Part shown: piece by piece, positions 7,312 through 14,402 of the stretch
Position numbering within the stretch: position 1 is the stretch's first letter
Layout of the letters: every line of letters begins with the position of its first letter
Assembly (NCBI GenBank): GCA_043758775.1
Contig: JAYVMU010000007.1
Coordinates: forward strand, 1 to 22,793
Reading direction: 5' to 3'
Source of the DNA: JACMMS01 sp043758775
GTDB lineage: Bacteria; Pseudomonadota; Gammaproteobacteria; Burkholderiales; Methylophilaceae
DNA length: 22,793 bases
Program-made: the position numbers and the translations under genes
The notes under the pieces: generated by a model
Told to the model about the DNA's origin: nothing
Databases searched by the model: none
Seen by the model: only the letters and a program-made list of their open reading frames with translations

Positions 7312-9180
7312 TTATTTAGGCAATACTTGCTTGATTGCACGAATAATTCCCTGTGCATCTAGCCCGCAATCTGCCAGCATAGTTTCATGCACACCGTGTT
7401 CTATAAAAGTATCCGGTAAGCCTAGACAGAGTGTTTTAGTGGTGCTTTGTATTTGCTGAAGCTTCTCAAGCACCGCGCTACCTGCACCACCTTGCAAGGT
7501 ATTTTCTTCAACGGTTACAATCAAGCTATGTGTGCTGGCGATCTCGGCAATAAGCTCAGTATCCAGCGGTTTCACAAAGCGCATATTCACGACCGTAGCA
7601 TCTAACGCTTCTCCAGCTTCTAAGCTAGCACTCAACATGCTACCAAACGCTAAAATTGCTGTTTTATTCTGCGAATTTTTGGATGAGCGTTTAATCTCAG
7701 CTTTACCAATAGGCAAGGCATTCATTTCGTGTTGGATGATAGCACCTGTACCCGTACCACGCGGATAACGTACAGCAGTTACGCCATTATATTGATAGGC
7801 GGTATAGAGCATTTGACGACACTCATTTTCATCACTTGGCGCCATGACGATTATATTGGGTATACAGCGTAAAAAGCTTAAATCAAAGCTGCCTGCATGC
7901 GTCGGGCCATCGGCGCCAACTAAGCCTGCGCGATCAATCGCAAATACGACAGGCAAGTTCTGCAGGGCAATATCATGAATAAGCTGATCGTAAGCGCGCT
8001 GTAAAAACGTACTGTAAATGGCAACTACAGGCTTTAAACCATCACAGGCGAGGCCAGCCGCAAATGTGAGCGCATGTTGCTCGGCAATGCCCACATCAAA
8101 ATAGCGTCTAGGATATTTTTCAGCAAAGGCATTTAAACCTGAACCGTCACACATGGCGGGAGTAATGGCGACTAAACGCTTATCCAAATCGGCCATATCA
8201 ACCAGCCAATCAGCAAATACCTGAGTGTAGGTTTTTTGCGCAGTGGTAAGTCCAGTGCTTACAAGCGCAGAGCCATTGCTCGGATTAAACTTACCTACAC
8301 CATGAAATTTATTCGGATTATCTTCTGCCGGGGTAAAACCTTTACCTTTTTGCGTCACGATATGCAAAAACTGCGGGCCTTTAAGTTCACGAATATTGCT
8401 TAGTGTGGTAAGCAACACATCCATATCATGCCCATCAATTGGGCCAATATAGTTAAAGCCAAATGCTTCAAACAGTGCGCCAGGCGTCATCATGCCTTTT
8501 ACATGTTCTTCGGCACGCTTGGCAAATTCCATCACAGGTGGTACGGCCGATAAGACCTTTTTGCCAGACCTGCGTACATTTTCGTACAGATTACTGGATA
8601 GCAATTTTGCTAGGTAATTATTGAGCGCGCCGACGTTATTGGAAATCGACATATCATTGTCGTTAAGCACTACCAATAAATTGGCGTCCATATCACCAGC
8701 ATTGTTTAAGGCCTCAAACGCCATGCCGGCAGTCATCGCGCCATCGCCAATAATCGCGACTGAGTGACGATTCAAGCCTTGATTTTTAGCAGCAACGGCC
8801 ATGCCTAATGCCGCGGAAATGGAAGTGCTGGAGTGGCCTGTGCCAAAAGTGTCATATTCGCTTTCGCAACGGCGTGGAAAGCCCGCAATACCATTGGGCT
8901 TGCGTAAATTTGCCATTTGCTTACGGCGACCAGTGAGTATTTTGTGCGGATAAGTTTGGTGTCCCACATCCCACACTAAGCGATCATCAGGTGTATTAAA
9001 AGCATAATGTAGCGCAATGGTGAGTTCTACCACGCCCAAGTTGGAGGCTAAATGCCCACCTGTTTGCGCAACGCTTTCAATTAAAAAAGTACGTAGCTCA
9101 GTAGCCAATTTACTTAATTGGCTGCGGTTGAGTTGGCGTAAATCAGCAGGAGAGTTGATGCTATCTAAGAGTGGGGTCAT
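7312..9180 (-). CDS. dxs: 1-deoxy-D-xylulose-5-phosphate synthase
   Basis: First enzyme of the non-mevalonate (MEP) pathway: thiamine diphosphate-dependent condensation of pyruvate and glyceraldehyde-3-phosphate in the cytoplasm. 622 residues, normal for the family. The TPP motif is visible: GDGAMTAGMAFEALNN (145-160) followed by NDND. The transketolase-type GIAEQHALTFAAGLA follows in the pyrimidine-binding domain. It lies 24 bp after ispA, in the xseB-ispA-dxs order common in proteobacteria, so the three are probably one operon. A weak inverted repeat (7279-7285/7301-7307) lies downstream without a T tract. Confidence 0.98.
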   Translation of the reverse strand: MTPLLDSINSPADLRQLNRSQLSKLATELRTFLIESVAQTGGHLASNLGVVELTIALHYAFNTPDDRLVWDVGHQTYPHKILTGRRKQMANLRKPNGIAGFPRRCESEYDTFGTGHSSTSISAALGMAVAAKNQGLNRHSVAIIGDGAMTAGMAFEALNNAGDMDANLLVVLNDNDMSISNNVGALNNYLAKLLSSNLYENVRRSGKKVLSAVPPVMEFAKRAEEHVKGMMTPGALFEAFGFNYIGPIDGHDMDVLLTTLSNIRELKGPQFLHIVTQKGKGFTPAEDNPNKFHGVGKFNPSNGSALVSTGLTTAQKTYTQVFADWLVDMADLDKRLVAITPAMCDGSGLNAFAEKYPRRYFDVGIAEQHALTFAAGLACDGLKPVVAIYSTFLQRAYDQLIHDIALQNLPVVFAIDRAGLVGADGPTHAGSFDLSFLRCIPNIIVMAPSDENECRQMLYTAYQYNGVTAVRYPRGTGTGAIIQHEMNALPIGKAEIKRSSKNSQNKTAILAFGSMLSASLEAGEALDATVVNMRFVKPLDTELIAEIASTHSLIVTVEENTLQGGAGSAVLEKLQQIQSTTKTLCLGLPDTFIEHGVHETMLADCGLDAQGIIRAIKQVLPK

Positions 9181-9204
9181 AAAATCAGTAGCTTAAAGCT
9201 ACTC

Positions 9205-10134
9205 TTAAAAGCTGCGTTGCATAATATATTGGGCAATGTGGCGCAGACGGTCCGCCTCTTCGCCATAAAAAGAAAGCGCTGCCAAAGCATTTTCATAGAG
9301 CTCATCGGCCAGAGTCTTTGCTGCTTTAATGCCTAAAATCGTGACGTAAGTTGATTTATTGTTAGCAGCATCTTTATTGGCAGTTTTGCCTAGCGTGGCG
9401 GTGTCAGATTCGGCATCTAAAATATCGTCGACCACTTGAAATGCTAAACCAATTGCTTTAGCAAAGTGATCAACCGCCTTAACTTTATCTTTATCAACAT
9501 CAACAGCGCTGTAAGCCCCCAGCAGAGCGGCGGCACGAATTAAGGCGCCTGTTTTATGGATGTGCATGTGTTCTAGCTCTTCGCGCGCTAATGGCAATCC
9601 AGTACTTGCTAAATCAATCGCTTGCCCGCCTGCCATACCACGCGAGCCGCTGGCAAGTGACAAAATATGTAACATTTGCACTTTTTGACTGGCGGATTTT
9701 AGTTGCGAGTCCTGTGAAATCAATAAAAAGGCTAAGCTTTGTAAAGCATCCCCCGCCAACAGTGCAGTCGCCTCATCATATTGTTTGTGTGTCGAAGGTT
9801 TGCCACGCCTTAAATCATCATCATCCATACAGGGCAAGTCGTCATGTACTAGAGAATAGGCATGAATTAACTCAACCGCTGCAGCGGGCACGTCAACCGC
9901 GCTAATGTTAGCTTGACAAAACTCAGCTGAGGCAAAGGCTAGCAGGGCGCGCACACGCTTGCCACCACCCAATACAGCGTAGCGCATAGCTGCATGCAAT
10001 CTCTCTGGTGCGATATCAGGCGCTGGCAAGTGTTTCTCCAACACCTGTTCCATACGTAATTGTAAATTACTTACCCATGTATTGAAGCTCACAGCTTGTA
10101 CATCTGTTGATTGATTATCTCGGCTAGTTGTCAT
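9205..10134 (-). CDS. ispA: Farnesyl diphosphate synthase (short-chain polyprenyl synthase)
   Basis: Condenses isopentenyl diphosphate with dimethylallyl/geranyl diphosphate to farnesyl diphosphate, precursor of quinone side chains and undecaprenyl phosphate. 309 residues. The first Asp-rich motif is DDLPCMDDDD (98-107) and the second is DDILD (236-240). The HAYSLVHDD context before the first motif is that of bacterial IspA. Its start overlaps the xseB stop by 11 bp and dxs follows after 24 bp, the usual xseB-ispA-dxs operon. Confidence 0.97.
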   Translation of the reverse strand: MTTSRDNQSTDVQAVSFNTWVSNLQLRMEQVLEKHLPAPDIAPERLHAAMRYAVLGGGKRVRALLAFASAEFCQANISAVDVPAAAVELIHAYSLVHDDLPCMDDDDLRRGKPSTHKQYDEATALLAGDALQSLAFLLISQDSQLKSASQKVQMLHILSLASGSRGMAGGQAIDLASTGLPLAREELEHMHIHKTGALIRAAALLGAYSAVDVDKDKVKAVDHFAKAIGLAFQVVDDILDAESDTATLGKTANKDAANNKSTYVTILGIKAAKTLADELYENALAALSFYGEEADRLRHIAQYIMQRSF

Positions 10135-10354
10135 TTATTTTAAATGCCTCAAGTTTGTTCGCTTCTGTCAAAATACGCACTTGTTGTTCAACTTCTACTA
10201 GAGATTTTTGGCAAACTTGTAATAATTCTGTGCCACGTTTATATGCGTTTAATGACTGCTCAAGCGGTAATTGACCAGATTCCATTTCGCCAACAATCGC
10301 CTCAAGCTCGGCTATAGACGCTTCAAAATTTTGTGGTATTTTGTTTTTGGACAT
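10124..10354 (-). CDS. xseB: Exodeoxyribonuclease VII small subunit
   Basis: 76 residues, helical and Glu/Gln-rich, with the family pattern FEASIAELEAIVGEMESG followed by LPLEQSLNAYKRGTELL. It binds the large subunit XseA to form the single-strand-specific exonuclease VII. XseA is not in this window. It is the first gene of the xseB-ispA-dxs unit, overlapping ispA by 11 bp. The carboxylesterase gene lies 98 bp upstream on the same strand, without a convincing terminator between. Confidence 0.95.
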   Translation of the reverse strand: MSKNKIPQNFEASIAELEAIVGEMESGQLPLEQSLNAYKRGTELLQVCQKSLVEVEQQVRILTEANKLEAFKINDN

Positions 10355-10452
10355 TCGTTTTTTGGTTCTATTTTTGACTTTAACTAGATTGATAGAGTGT
10401 ATTGCCAGCTAAGTTTAAGCATAAAGAATAGCATCCAGTATTTTACCAAAGT

Positions 10453-11112
10453 CTAGTTGTTTATATTCAATATCTTGCATAAGAAACGACGAATATCTGC
10501 TATTTCGTCATTAGTGACTGAGTGCCCCATCGCATACTCATGCCATGATAGTTGCGGATAATGCTGCAGCAGAATGTTGCGCGAGAGTAGGCAGGTTGTC
10601 ATGCTAATGACCTCATCATGCGTGCCATGAGCCATAAAAATAGGAATATTCTTGTTAACAGCGCTAGCTTCAGCTTCAAGTTTGGTTTTAAGTGGTAAAT
10701 AAGTTGAAAGTGCTAAAACGCCAGCTAATGGTTGATTATGGCGCAATGCCGTTTGTAGCGCGATTGCACCGCCTTGCGAAAATCCAGCAATCACGATGCG
10801 CTCTGGCTTGATGCCATGCGCTATTTCTTGCGCAATTAGTGATTCAACTATCTGTTGTGATGCTCTAATGCCAGCTTCATCTTCATGAGCGCTTTGGTTT
10901 AACCCAAAGACATCGTACCAGGCAGGCATTTCATGACCATTATTAATAGTCACAGCGCGGTAAGGTGCGTTAGGCAAAATAAAGCGTACCGTTGGCAGAT
11001 TCAGTGCATGGACAGCTGGTTCAAAATCATGCCCATCAGCCCCTAATCCGTGCAACCAAATGATACTGGCATCGCATTTATTTTGTGTATTAACTTCAAT
11101 TGGTGGTGTCAT
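10453..11112 (-). CDS. Alpha/beta-hydrolase, carboxylesterase/acyl-protein thioesterase-like
   Basis: 219 residues of the phospholipase/carboxylesterase family (serine esterases with broad short-acyl specificity, cytoplasmic). The motifs are IWLHGLGADGHDFEP near the start (oxyanion loop), the nucleophile elbow GFSQGGA with its Ser, the Asp in AHGTHDEVIS, and the catalytic His in MGHSVTNDEI. No signal peptide is seen. The natural substrate is unknown. No clear Shine-Dalgarno precedes the ATG. A weak minus-strand promoter-like pair, TTAGCA (11226-11221) and TATTAA (11203-11198) with a 17-bp spacer, lies upstream. Confidence 0.88.
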   Translation of the reverse strand: MTPPIEVNTQNKCDASIIWLHGLGADGHDFEPAVHALNLPTVRFILPNAPYRAVTINNGHEMPAWYDVFGLNQSAHEDEAGIRASQQIVESLIAQEIAHGIKPERIVIAGFSQGGAIALQTALRHNQPLAGVLALSTYLPLKTKLEAEASAVNKNIPIFMAHGTHDEVISMTTCLLSRNILLQHYPQLSWHEYAMGHSVTNDEIADIRRFLCKILNINN

Positions 11113-11281
11113 TATTTAGCTGCTTAAAAGTATATTTTATAGATGAAACTGTTGGTAATGCCTTGATTGCAATGGTGCTTATCAGTCAATACTGCTATTA
11201 ATACACCAAAATATACGATATGCTAACAAATAAATACTAAAAATTAGTGTTATCTAAATCATAAAGTTAGATTGAATAGAG

Positions 11282-11302
11282 AAAAACCTGTGGCGGTTTT
11301 TT
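11282..11302. terminator. Orphan terminator-like hairpin
   Basis: AAAAACC (11282-11288), loop TGTGGC, GGTTTTTT (11295-11302). The stem is only 7 bp but has T tracts in both orientations. No gene on either strand ends nearby, so it may end an unrecognised short transcript or be fortuitous. Confidence 0.4.
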
Positions 11303-11420
11303 GAGTCTATTTGTGAATTAGCCCAAACTAAAACTCTATACATGAAGCCTTAAAGTTATATCGCAACTGAAATTGGGTTTAGTAGAAATACAGTGATTCA
11401 CTTTATAAACTGAATCCATC

Positions 11421-11476
11421 ACGATATTTGTATCGTATGTATCGAGTGCGCATTGCACAAATTAGGCAAAATCCGC
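11421..11476 (+). promoter_or_regulatory. Three tandem hairpins in the presumed leader of the MBL gene
   Basis: ACGATA-TTTG-TATCGT (11421-11436), GTGC-GCATT-GCAC (11446-11458) and AGGC-AAAATCC-GCCT (11463-11476) follow one another with short spacers. They lie between a TATAAA (11404-11409) and the ATG at 11507. I do not recognise a known riboswitch class. Confidence 0.35.
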
Positions 11477-11506
11477 CTGAGAGAAGCTGGGACGGTGTAT
11501 TTATCC

Positions 11507-12292
11507 ATGAGTCAAAATAATAAAAATACAAAAGTCAAAGTCTTAGGCTGTAGCGGCGGCATTGGTGCTGGTTTACGCACTACATCATTGCTAGTCGATG
11601 GTGATATTTTAATTGATGCTGGTACTGGTGTCGGTGATTTGACAATGGACGAGCTCATCGCAATCGACCATATTTTTGTTACGCACTCGCATTTAGATCA
11701 CATCGCATGCATTCCATTTTTGCTAGATACCGTTATTGGCATGCGTCCCAATCCCGTCACCGTGCATGCCACGGCTGAGACGCTGGCTATACTCAAGCAG
11801 CATATTTTTAATTGGAAAATTTGGCCAGATTTCAATGCTATCCCAGACAAAAATACGCCATTTCTACAATATAGCGAGGTGACGTTGGGCCAAGCCACTA
11901 GTATCGGTGGCCGCAAAATCACTGCGTTACCCGCACGACATGTGGTTCCAGCAGTGGGTTATCAGATTGATAGTGGTCAGAATACTTTGGTATTTAGTGG
12001 TGACACCACTAATTGTGATGCGTTTTGGGATGTTGTGAATAAAATAGCCAATCTCAAATACCTATTAATTGAAACTGCTTTTAGTAACAGTGAAAATGAA
12101 CTGGCAAAACTTTCTAAGCATCTATGCCCATCTATGCTGGCATACGAGTTGAATAAGCTCATTATTCCTGCAAGTATCTATATTACGCATCTAAAGCCTG
12201 GCGAGAGCAACATGATTATGCAAGAAATTGCAGCGAGCGATGTAGGGCGTAGCTGTACGGCCTTGGAAAATAATCAAGTATTTATACTGTAA
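11507..12292 (+). CDS. MBL-fold hydrolase, putative 3',5'-cyclic-nucleotide phosphodiesterase
   Basis: 261 residues. It has a metallo-beta-lactamase fold with the metal motif HSHLDH (residues 60-65), a His in PARHVVPAVGY, an Asp in VFSGDTTNCD and a final His in YITHLKPGE. The HxHLDH form and N-terminal KVLGCSGGIGAGLRTTS resemble class II cyclic-nucleotide phosphodiesterases, and close betaproteobacterial relatives are, as I recall, annotated that way. The next gene encodes a cyclic-nucleotide-binding protein, which supports this. The ATG at 11507 is preferred because the fold starts a few residues later. An open frame reaches back to a TTG at 11453, adding 18 residues that look unlike the fold. 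The Shine-Dalgarno is weak. Confidence 0.75.
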   Translation: MSQNNKNTKVKVLGCSGGIGAGLRTTSLLVDGDILIDAGTGVGDLTMDELIAIDHIFVTHSHLDHIACIPFLLDTVIGMRPNPVTVHATAETLAILKQHIFNWKIWPDFNAIPDKNTPFLQYSEVTLGQATSIGGRKITALPARHVVPAVGYQIDSGQNTLVFSGDTTNCDAFWDVVNKIANLKYLLIETAFSNSENELAKLSKHLCPSMLAYELNKLIIPASIYITHLKPGESNMIMQEIAASDVGRSCTALENNQVFIL

Positions 12293-12370
12293 AGCATCAA
12301 TTGTTGTTTAGCTTTTCATATTTCAATCGTACAAATACTATTAAAACCCGTTCGGGGAAAAGAACGTTTT

Positions 12371-13453
12371 ATGGCCTCTGAAAATAAAAATCTAAAAATC
12401 CTGCAACAATTTGAGCCACTTGCGCGCTTAACGCTAGGACGATTGAGCGAGCTTGCTTCGCTGTGCATTGTTGAAGCGGTTAGTAAAGATTTGGATCCTA
12501 TGCGGATGAACTCTCAATCTACACAATCAGTGTACTTAGTGCGTGGCAAGTTGGGCGTGCGCTATACCGATGGTAGTAAAGCCATCTTGCGTGCGGGCAC
12601 TAAGGCTAGTCATTTCCCCGTGAACGCGGGGCGGCTGGAGGTTCAGGATACCATCGCGCTCACGCCAATTGAAGTGGTGCGTATTGACATGGATTTGCTC
12701 GACATCATGATGACTTGGGATCAACTATCGAGTAATGAGCTTTTTGATGAAGAGGCTAAGCAATCTTCAGCCTTAGCTTCTAAGCATGCAAGAACAGCGG
12801 CAGACTGGATGTCTGATACCAGCGTATTTAGTGCAGCCAACTTACAGGATGGTGTATTTAGTCGGTTACCAGCGGAAAATGTCGAAGAAATGTTTAAGCG
12901 CATGACACATATGCCAGTGAGAGCAGGGCAAATCATGATTAAACAAGGTGCTGAAGGTGATTATTATTATTTGATAGAGAGTGGTATTGCTAGTGTTACG
13001 CGTGAAAAAAATGGCGACAGCGAGTTGCTGGCTGAGCTGCCAGCAGGCAGCGCATTTGGTGAAGAAGCCTTAGTATCTGATACTAAGCGCAATGCCACTG
13101 TTACTATGAAAACTGATGGCGAATTGCTGCGCTTAAATAAAATAGATTTTATAGAACTGTTAAAAGCCCCCATTATTAGTTTAATTAAGTTGGCGGATGC
13201 CAAACAAAAGGTGGGTCAAGGTGCCGCTTGGTTAGATGTACGATTTCCTTCTGAGTACAGTTTTGATCATATTAAAGAGGCAATCAATGTGCCGTTAAAC
13301 GAGTTGCGCAGCATAGCACCAACGTTGGATATACAAAAAGATTATATTGTGTATTGCCAAACAGGCCGTCGCAGTGCCGCTGCCGCATTTATCTTGGCGC
13401 AGTACAGAATAAAAGCCTTGGTGCTAGAAGGTGGCATGCGTAATGCAAGGTAG
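12371..13453 (+). CDS. Two cyclic-nucleotide-binding domains fused to a rhodanese domain
   Basis: 360 residues, no signal peptide. Residues about 10-115 look like a degenerate CNB domain. Residues about 160-275 are a well-formed CNB domain whose phosphate-binding cassette reads AFGEEALVSDTKRNATV, with Glu231 and Arg240 in the positions that contact the cyclic phosphate and ribose. Residues about 285-360 form a rhodanese domain with LDVRFPSEY and the active-site loop CQTGRR (Cys329), so persulfide chemistry is plausible. The chain ends abruptly after LEGGMRNAR, slightly short for a rhodanese. It lies 78 bp after the putative cyclic-nucleotide phosphodiesterase. Function is unknown; a sulfur-transfer activity gated by cAMP or cGMP is an inference. 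Confidence 0.85.
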   Translation: MASENKNLKILQQFEPLARLTLGRLSELASLCIVEAVSKDLDPMRMNSQSTQSVYLVRGKLGVRYTDGSKAILRAGTKASHFPVNAGRLEVQDTIALTPIEVVRIDMDLLDIMMTWDQLSSNELFDEEAKQSSALASKHARTAADWMSDTSVFSAANLQDGVFSRLPAENVEEMFKRMTHMPVRAGQIMIKQGAEGDYYYLIESGIASVTREKNGDSELLAELPAGSAFGEEALVSDTKRNATVTMKTDGELLRLNKIDFIELLKAPIISLIKLADAKQKVGQGAAWLDVRFPSEYSFDHIKEAINVPLNELRSIAPTLDIQKDYIVYCQTGRRSAAAAFILAQYRIKALVLEGGMRNAR

Positions 13454-13527
13454 TGTGGTTTATTTTATTGTTGAAAGCATGGTTCGTCGCACGGTTTGCA
13501 ACCATAGATTGCGCACCAAAAATAAAA

Positions 13528-13550
13528 AAAGAGACCACAAAGGTCTCTTT
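13528..13550 (-). terminator. Terminator downstream of the pilin gene
   Basis: GAGACC (13531-13536) pairs with GGTCTC (13542-13547) around a 5-nt loop, flanked by A and T runs. On the minus strand the stem is followed by seven T and then ATTTTT, which is strong. In the plus direction it may also serve the CNB-rhodanese gene, but with only three T. Confidence 0.88.
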
Positions 13551-13555
13551 CTAGA

Positions 13556-13587
13556 AGGGTGTGTAAATTTAATCGTTTGCACACCCT
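13556..13587 (-). repeat. Additional 3' hairpin after the pilin gene
   Basis: AGGGTGTG (13556-13563) pairs perfectly with CACACCCT (13580-13587), with further A-T pairs inside. There is no T tract after it. It lies between the pilin stop and the real terminator, so it could be a 3' stabilising stem on an abundant pilin mRNA. Confidence 0.55.
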
Positions 13588-13606
13588 ACGCTAGCTAGCA
13601 ATTATA

Positions 13607-14041
13607 TTATTTCCAAGCTTGAGGTAAAAATTTAGCAGTCATAGTACCACCAGTTGTCGTTTGACTAGTTACAAATGTAGGTAAAGCAGCGGTAGTATCG
13701 TAAGTCATTTTAACTGAAAGACCTTGAATTGATTTATTTGGCGTTTTAGCACCACCAGTGAATACCGCAGTTACCGTACATACTCCACCAGCATTTACTG
13801 GCGTCACAATACCATAAGTACCAGTTTGAGCCACTGCCCCGCAAGCGGCGGCGGTAGGGTCTTCACTCATTGCAGAAGAAATAGCTGATTTCATACCGTC
13901 TATTAGTACAAATGCTTCTGATGCTTGTGCTTTTGCGGTGTAATCAGAATAAGCTGGAATTGCGATAGCAGCTAAAATACCGATAATTGCTACAACAATC
14001 ATTAACTCGATTAAGGTAAAACCTTGTTGAATTTTTTTCAT
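13607..14041 (-). CDS. Type IV pilin (major pilin-like, PilA/PilE)
   Basis: 144 residues. A class III prepilin leader MKKIQQG is cut before FTLIE by prepilin peptidase. The conserved Glu5 of the mature protein and the hydrophobic helix IELMIVVAIIGILAAIAIP follow, then a small globular domain rich in Thr, Ala and Gly. Two cysteines (67 and 88 of the precursor) lie in mid-chain. There is no C-terminal Cys pair of the kind that closes the D-region in Neisseria or Pseudomonas pilins. AAAGGA precedes the start. A sigma-54 promoter lies upstream, as is usual for pilA under PilSR. No other pil genes are in the window. Confidence 0.93.
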   Translation of the reverse strand: MKKIQQGFTLIELMIVVAIIGILAAIAIPAYSDYTAKAQASEAFVLIDGMKSAISSAMSEDPTAAACGAVAQTGTYGIVTPVNAGGVCTVTAVFTGGAKTPNKSIQGLSVKMTYDTTAALPTFVTSQTTTGGTMTAKFLPQAWK

Positions 14042-14069
14042 TTTGTATTTCCTTTATAAAAATTTAGTG

Positions 14070-14104
14070 TTTACACACTGTTGCTTGTTAGCAGTGCTTG
14101 TAAA
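14070..14104 (-). repeat. Imperfect stem-loop at the start of the pilin leader
   Basis: TTTACA-CACTG (14070-14080) pairs with CAGTG-CT-TGTAAA (14092-14104), an 11-bp stem with a 2-nt bulge. It lies at and just after the expected sigma-54 transcription start (near 14100), so only the inner part may form in the mRNA. Confidence 0.4.
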
Positions 14105-14110
14105 ATTATA

Positions 14111-14126
14111 AGCAACGGCTGTGCCA
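14111..14126 (-). promoter_or_regulatory. Sigma-54 (-24/-12) promoter of the pilin gene
   Basis: The minus strand reads TGGCAC (14126-14121), five bases, then TTGCT (14115-14111). This matches the sigma-54 consensus TGGCAC-N5-TTGCW completely. The spacing predicts a start near 14100 and a leader of about 58 nt. PilR-type activation is the usual arrangement for pilA promoters and is inferred here. Confidence 0.88.
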
Positions 14127-14227
14127 ACTTTATTGATATAAATTTAACTATATGATTTTTATTAGTAAATTTATTTAATAGACTAATTTTTAGTGCTGAA
14201 TTGTAGTTTTAAATGTTTAATGTGTAA

Positions 14228-14256
14228 AAAAAGCGAGCTATTTAAGCTCGCTTTTT
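14228..14256 (-). terminator. Terminator downstream of the MxaD-like gene
   Basis: GCGAGCT (14233-14239) pairs with AGCTCGC (14245-14251), extended by A5/T5 to a 12-bp stem. Seven T follow on the minus strand. It ends transcription from the MxaD-like gene before the pilin promoter, leaving about 150 nt of 3' region. T5 also follows on the plus strand. Confidence 0.9.
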
Positions 14257-14402
14257 AAAAATCTAGCTGACAAATTTTGTCACTTCGTTTTCATAGTGCC
14301 ACTTTTTGGTATGTATTTTATTACTAAAACTAGCTAACTGACAGTTTAGTTACCAAAACTTCCACCAAGGTTTGCCCAATGATTGTGTGCCAGATTTTTG
14401 GT

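Larger units (their letters stand above)
11113..11506. other. 394-bp gene-free region between the esterase and the MBL gene
   Basis: AT-rich spacer between divergent genes with no credible ORF on either strand. The contents are an orphan terminator-like hairpin (11282-11302), a -10-like TATAAA at 11404-11409 without a good -35, and three consecutive short hairpins just before the MBL gene. Otherwise nothing is recognisable. Confidence 0.6.

Noticed and set aside
11446..11506. Possible TPP (CTGAGA) or c-di-GMP (GEMM-I-like, GGCAAA...TGGGACG) riboswitch in the MBL leader
   Set aside because: Only short fragments match. The GAACCTGATC element of TPP riboswitches and the second half of GEMM-I are missing, and the start codon follows immediately. 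A new structure remains possible, but not these classes.
11453..11506. TTG start extending the MBL protein by 18 residues
   Set aside because: The extra residues do not resemble the fold, the ribosome-binding site is poor and the segment overlaps two of the hairpins. The ATG at 11507 is preferred.
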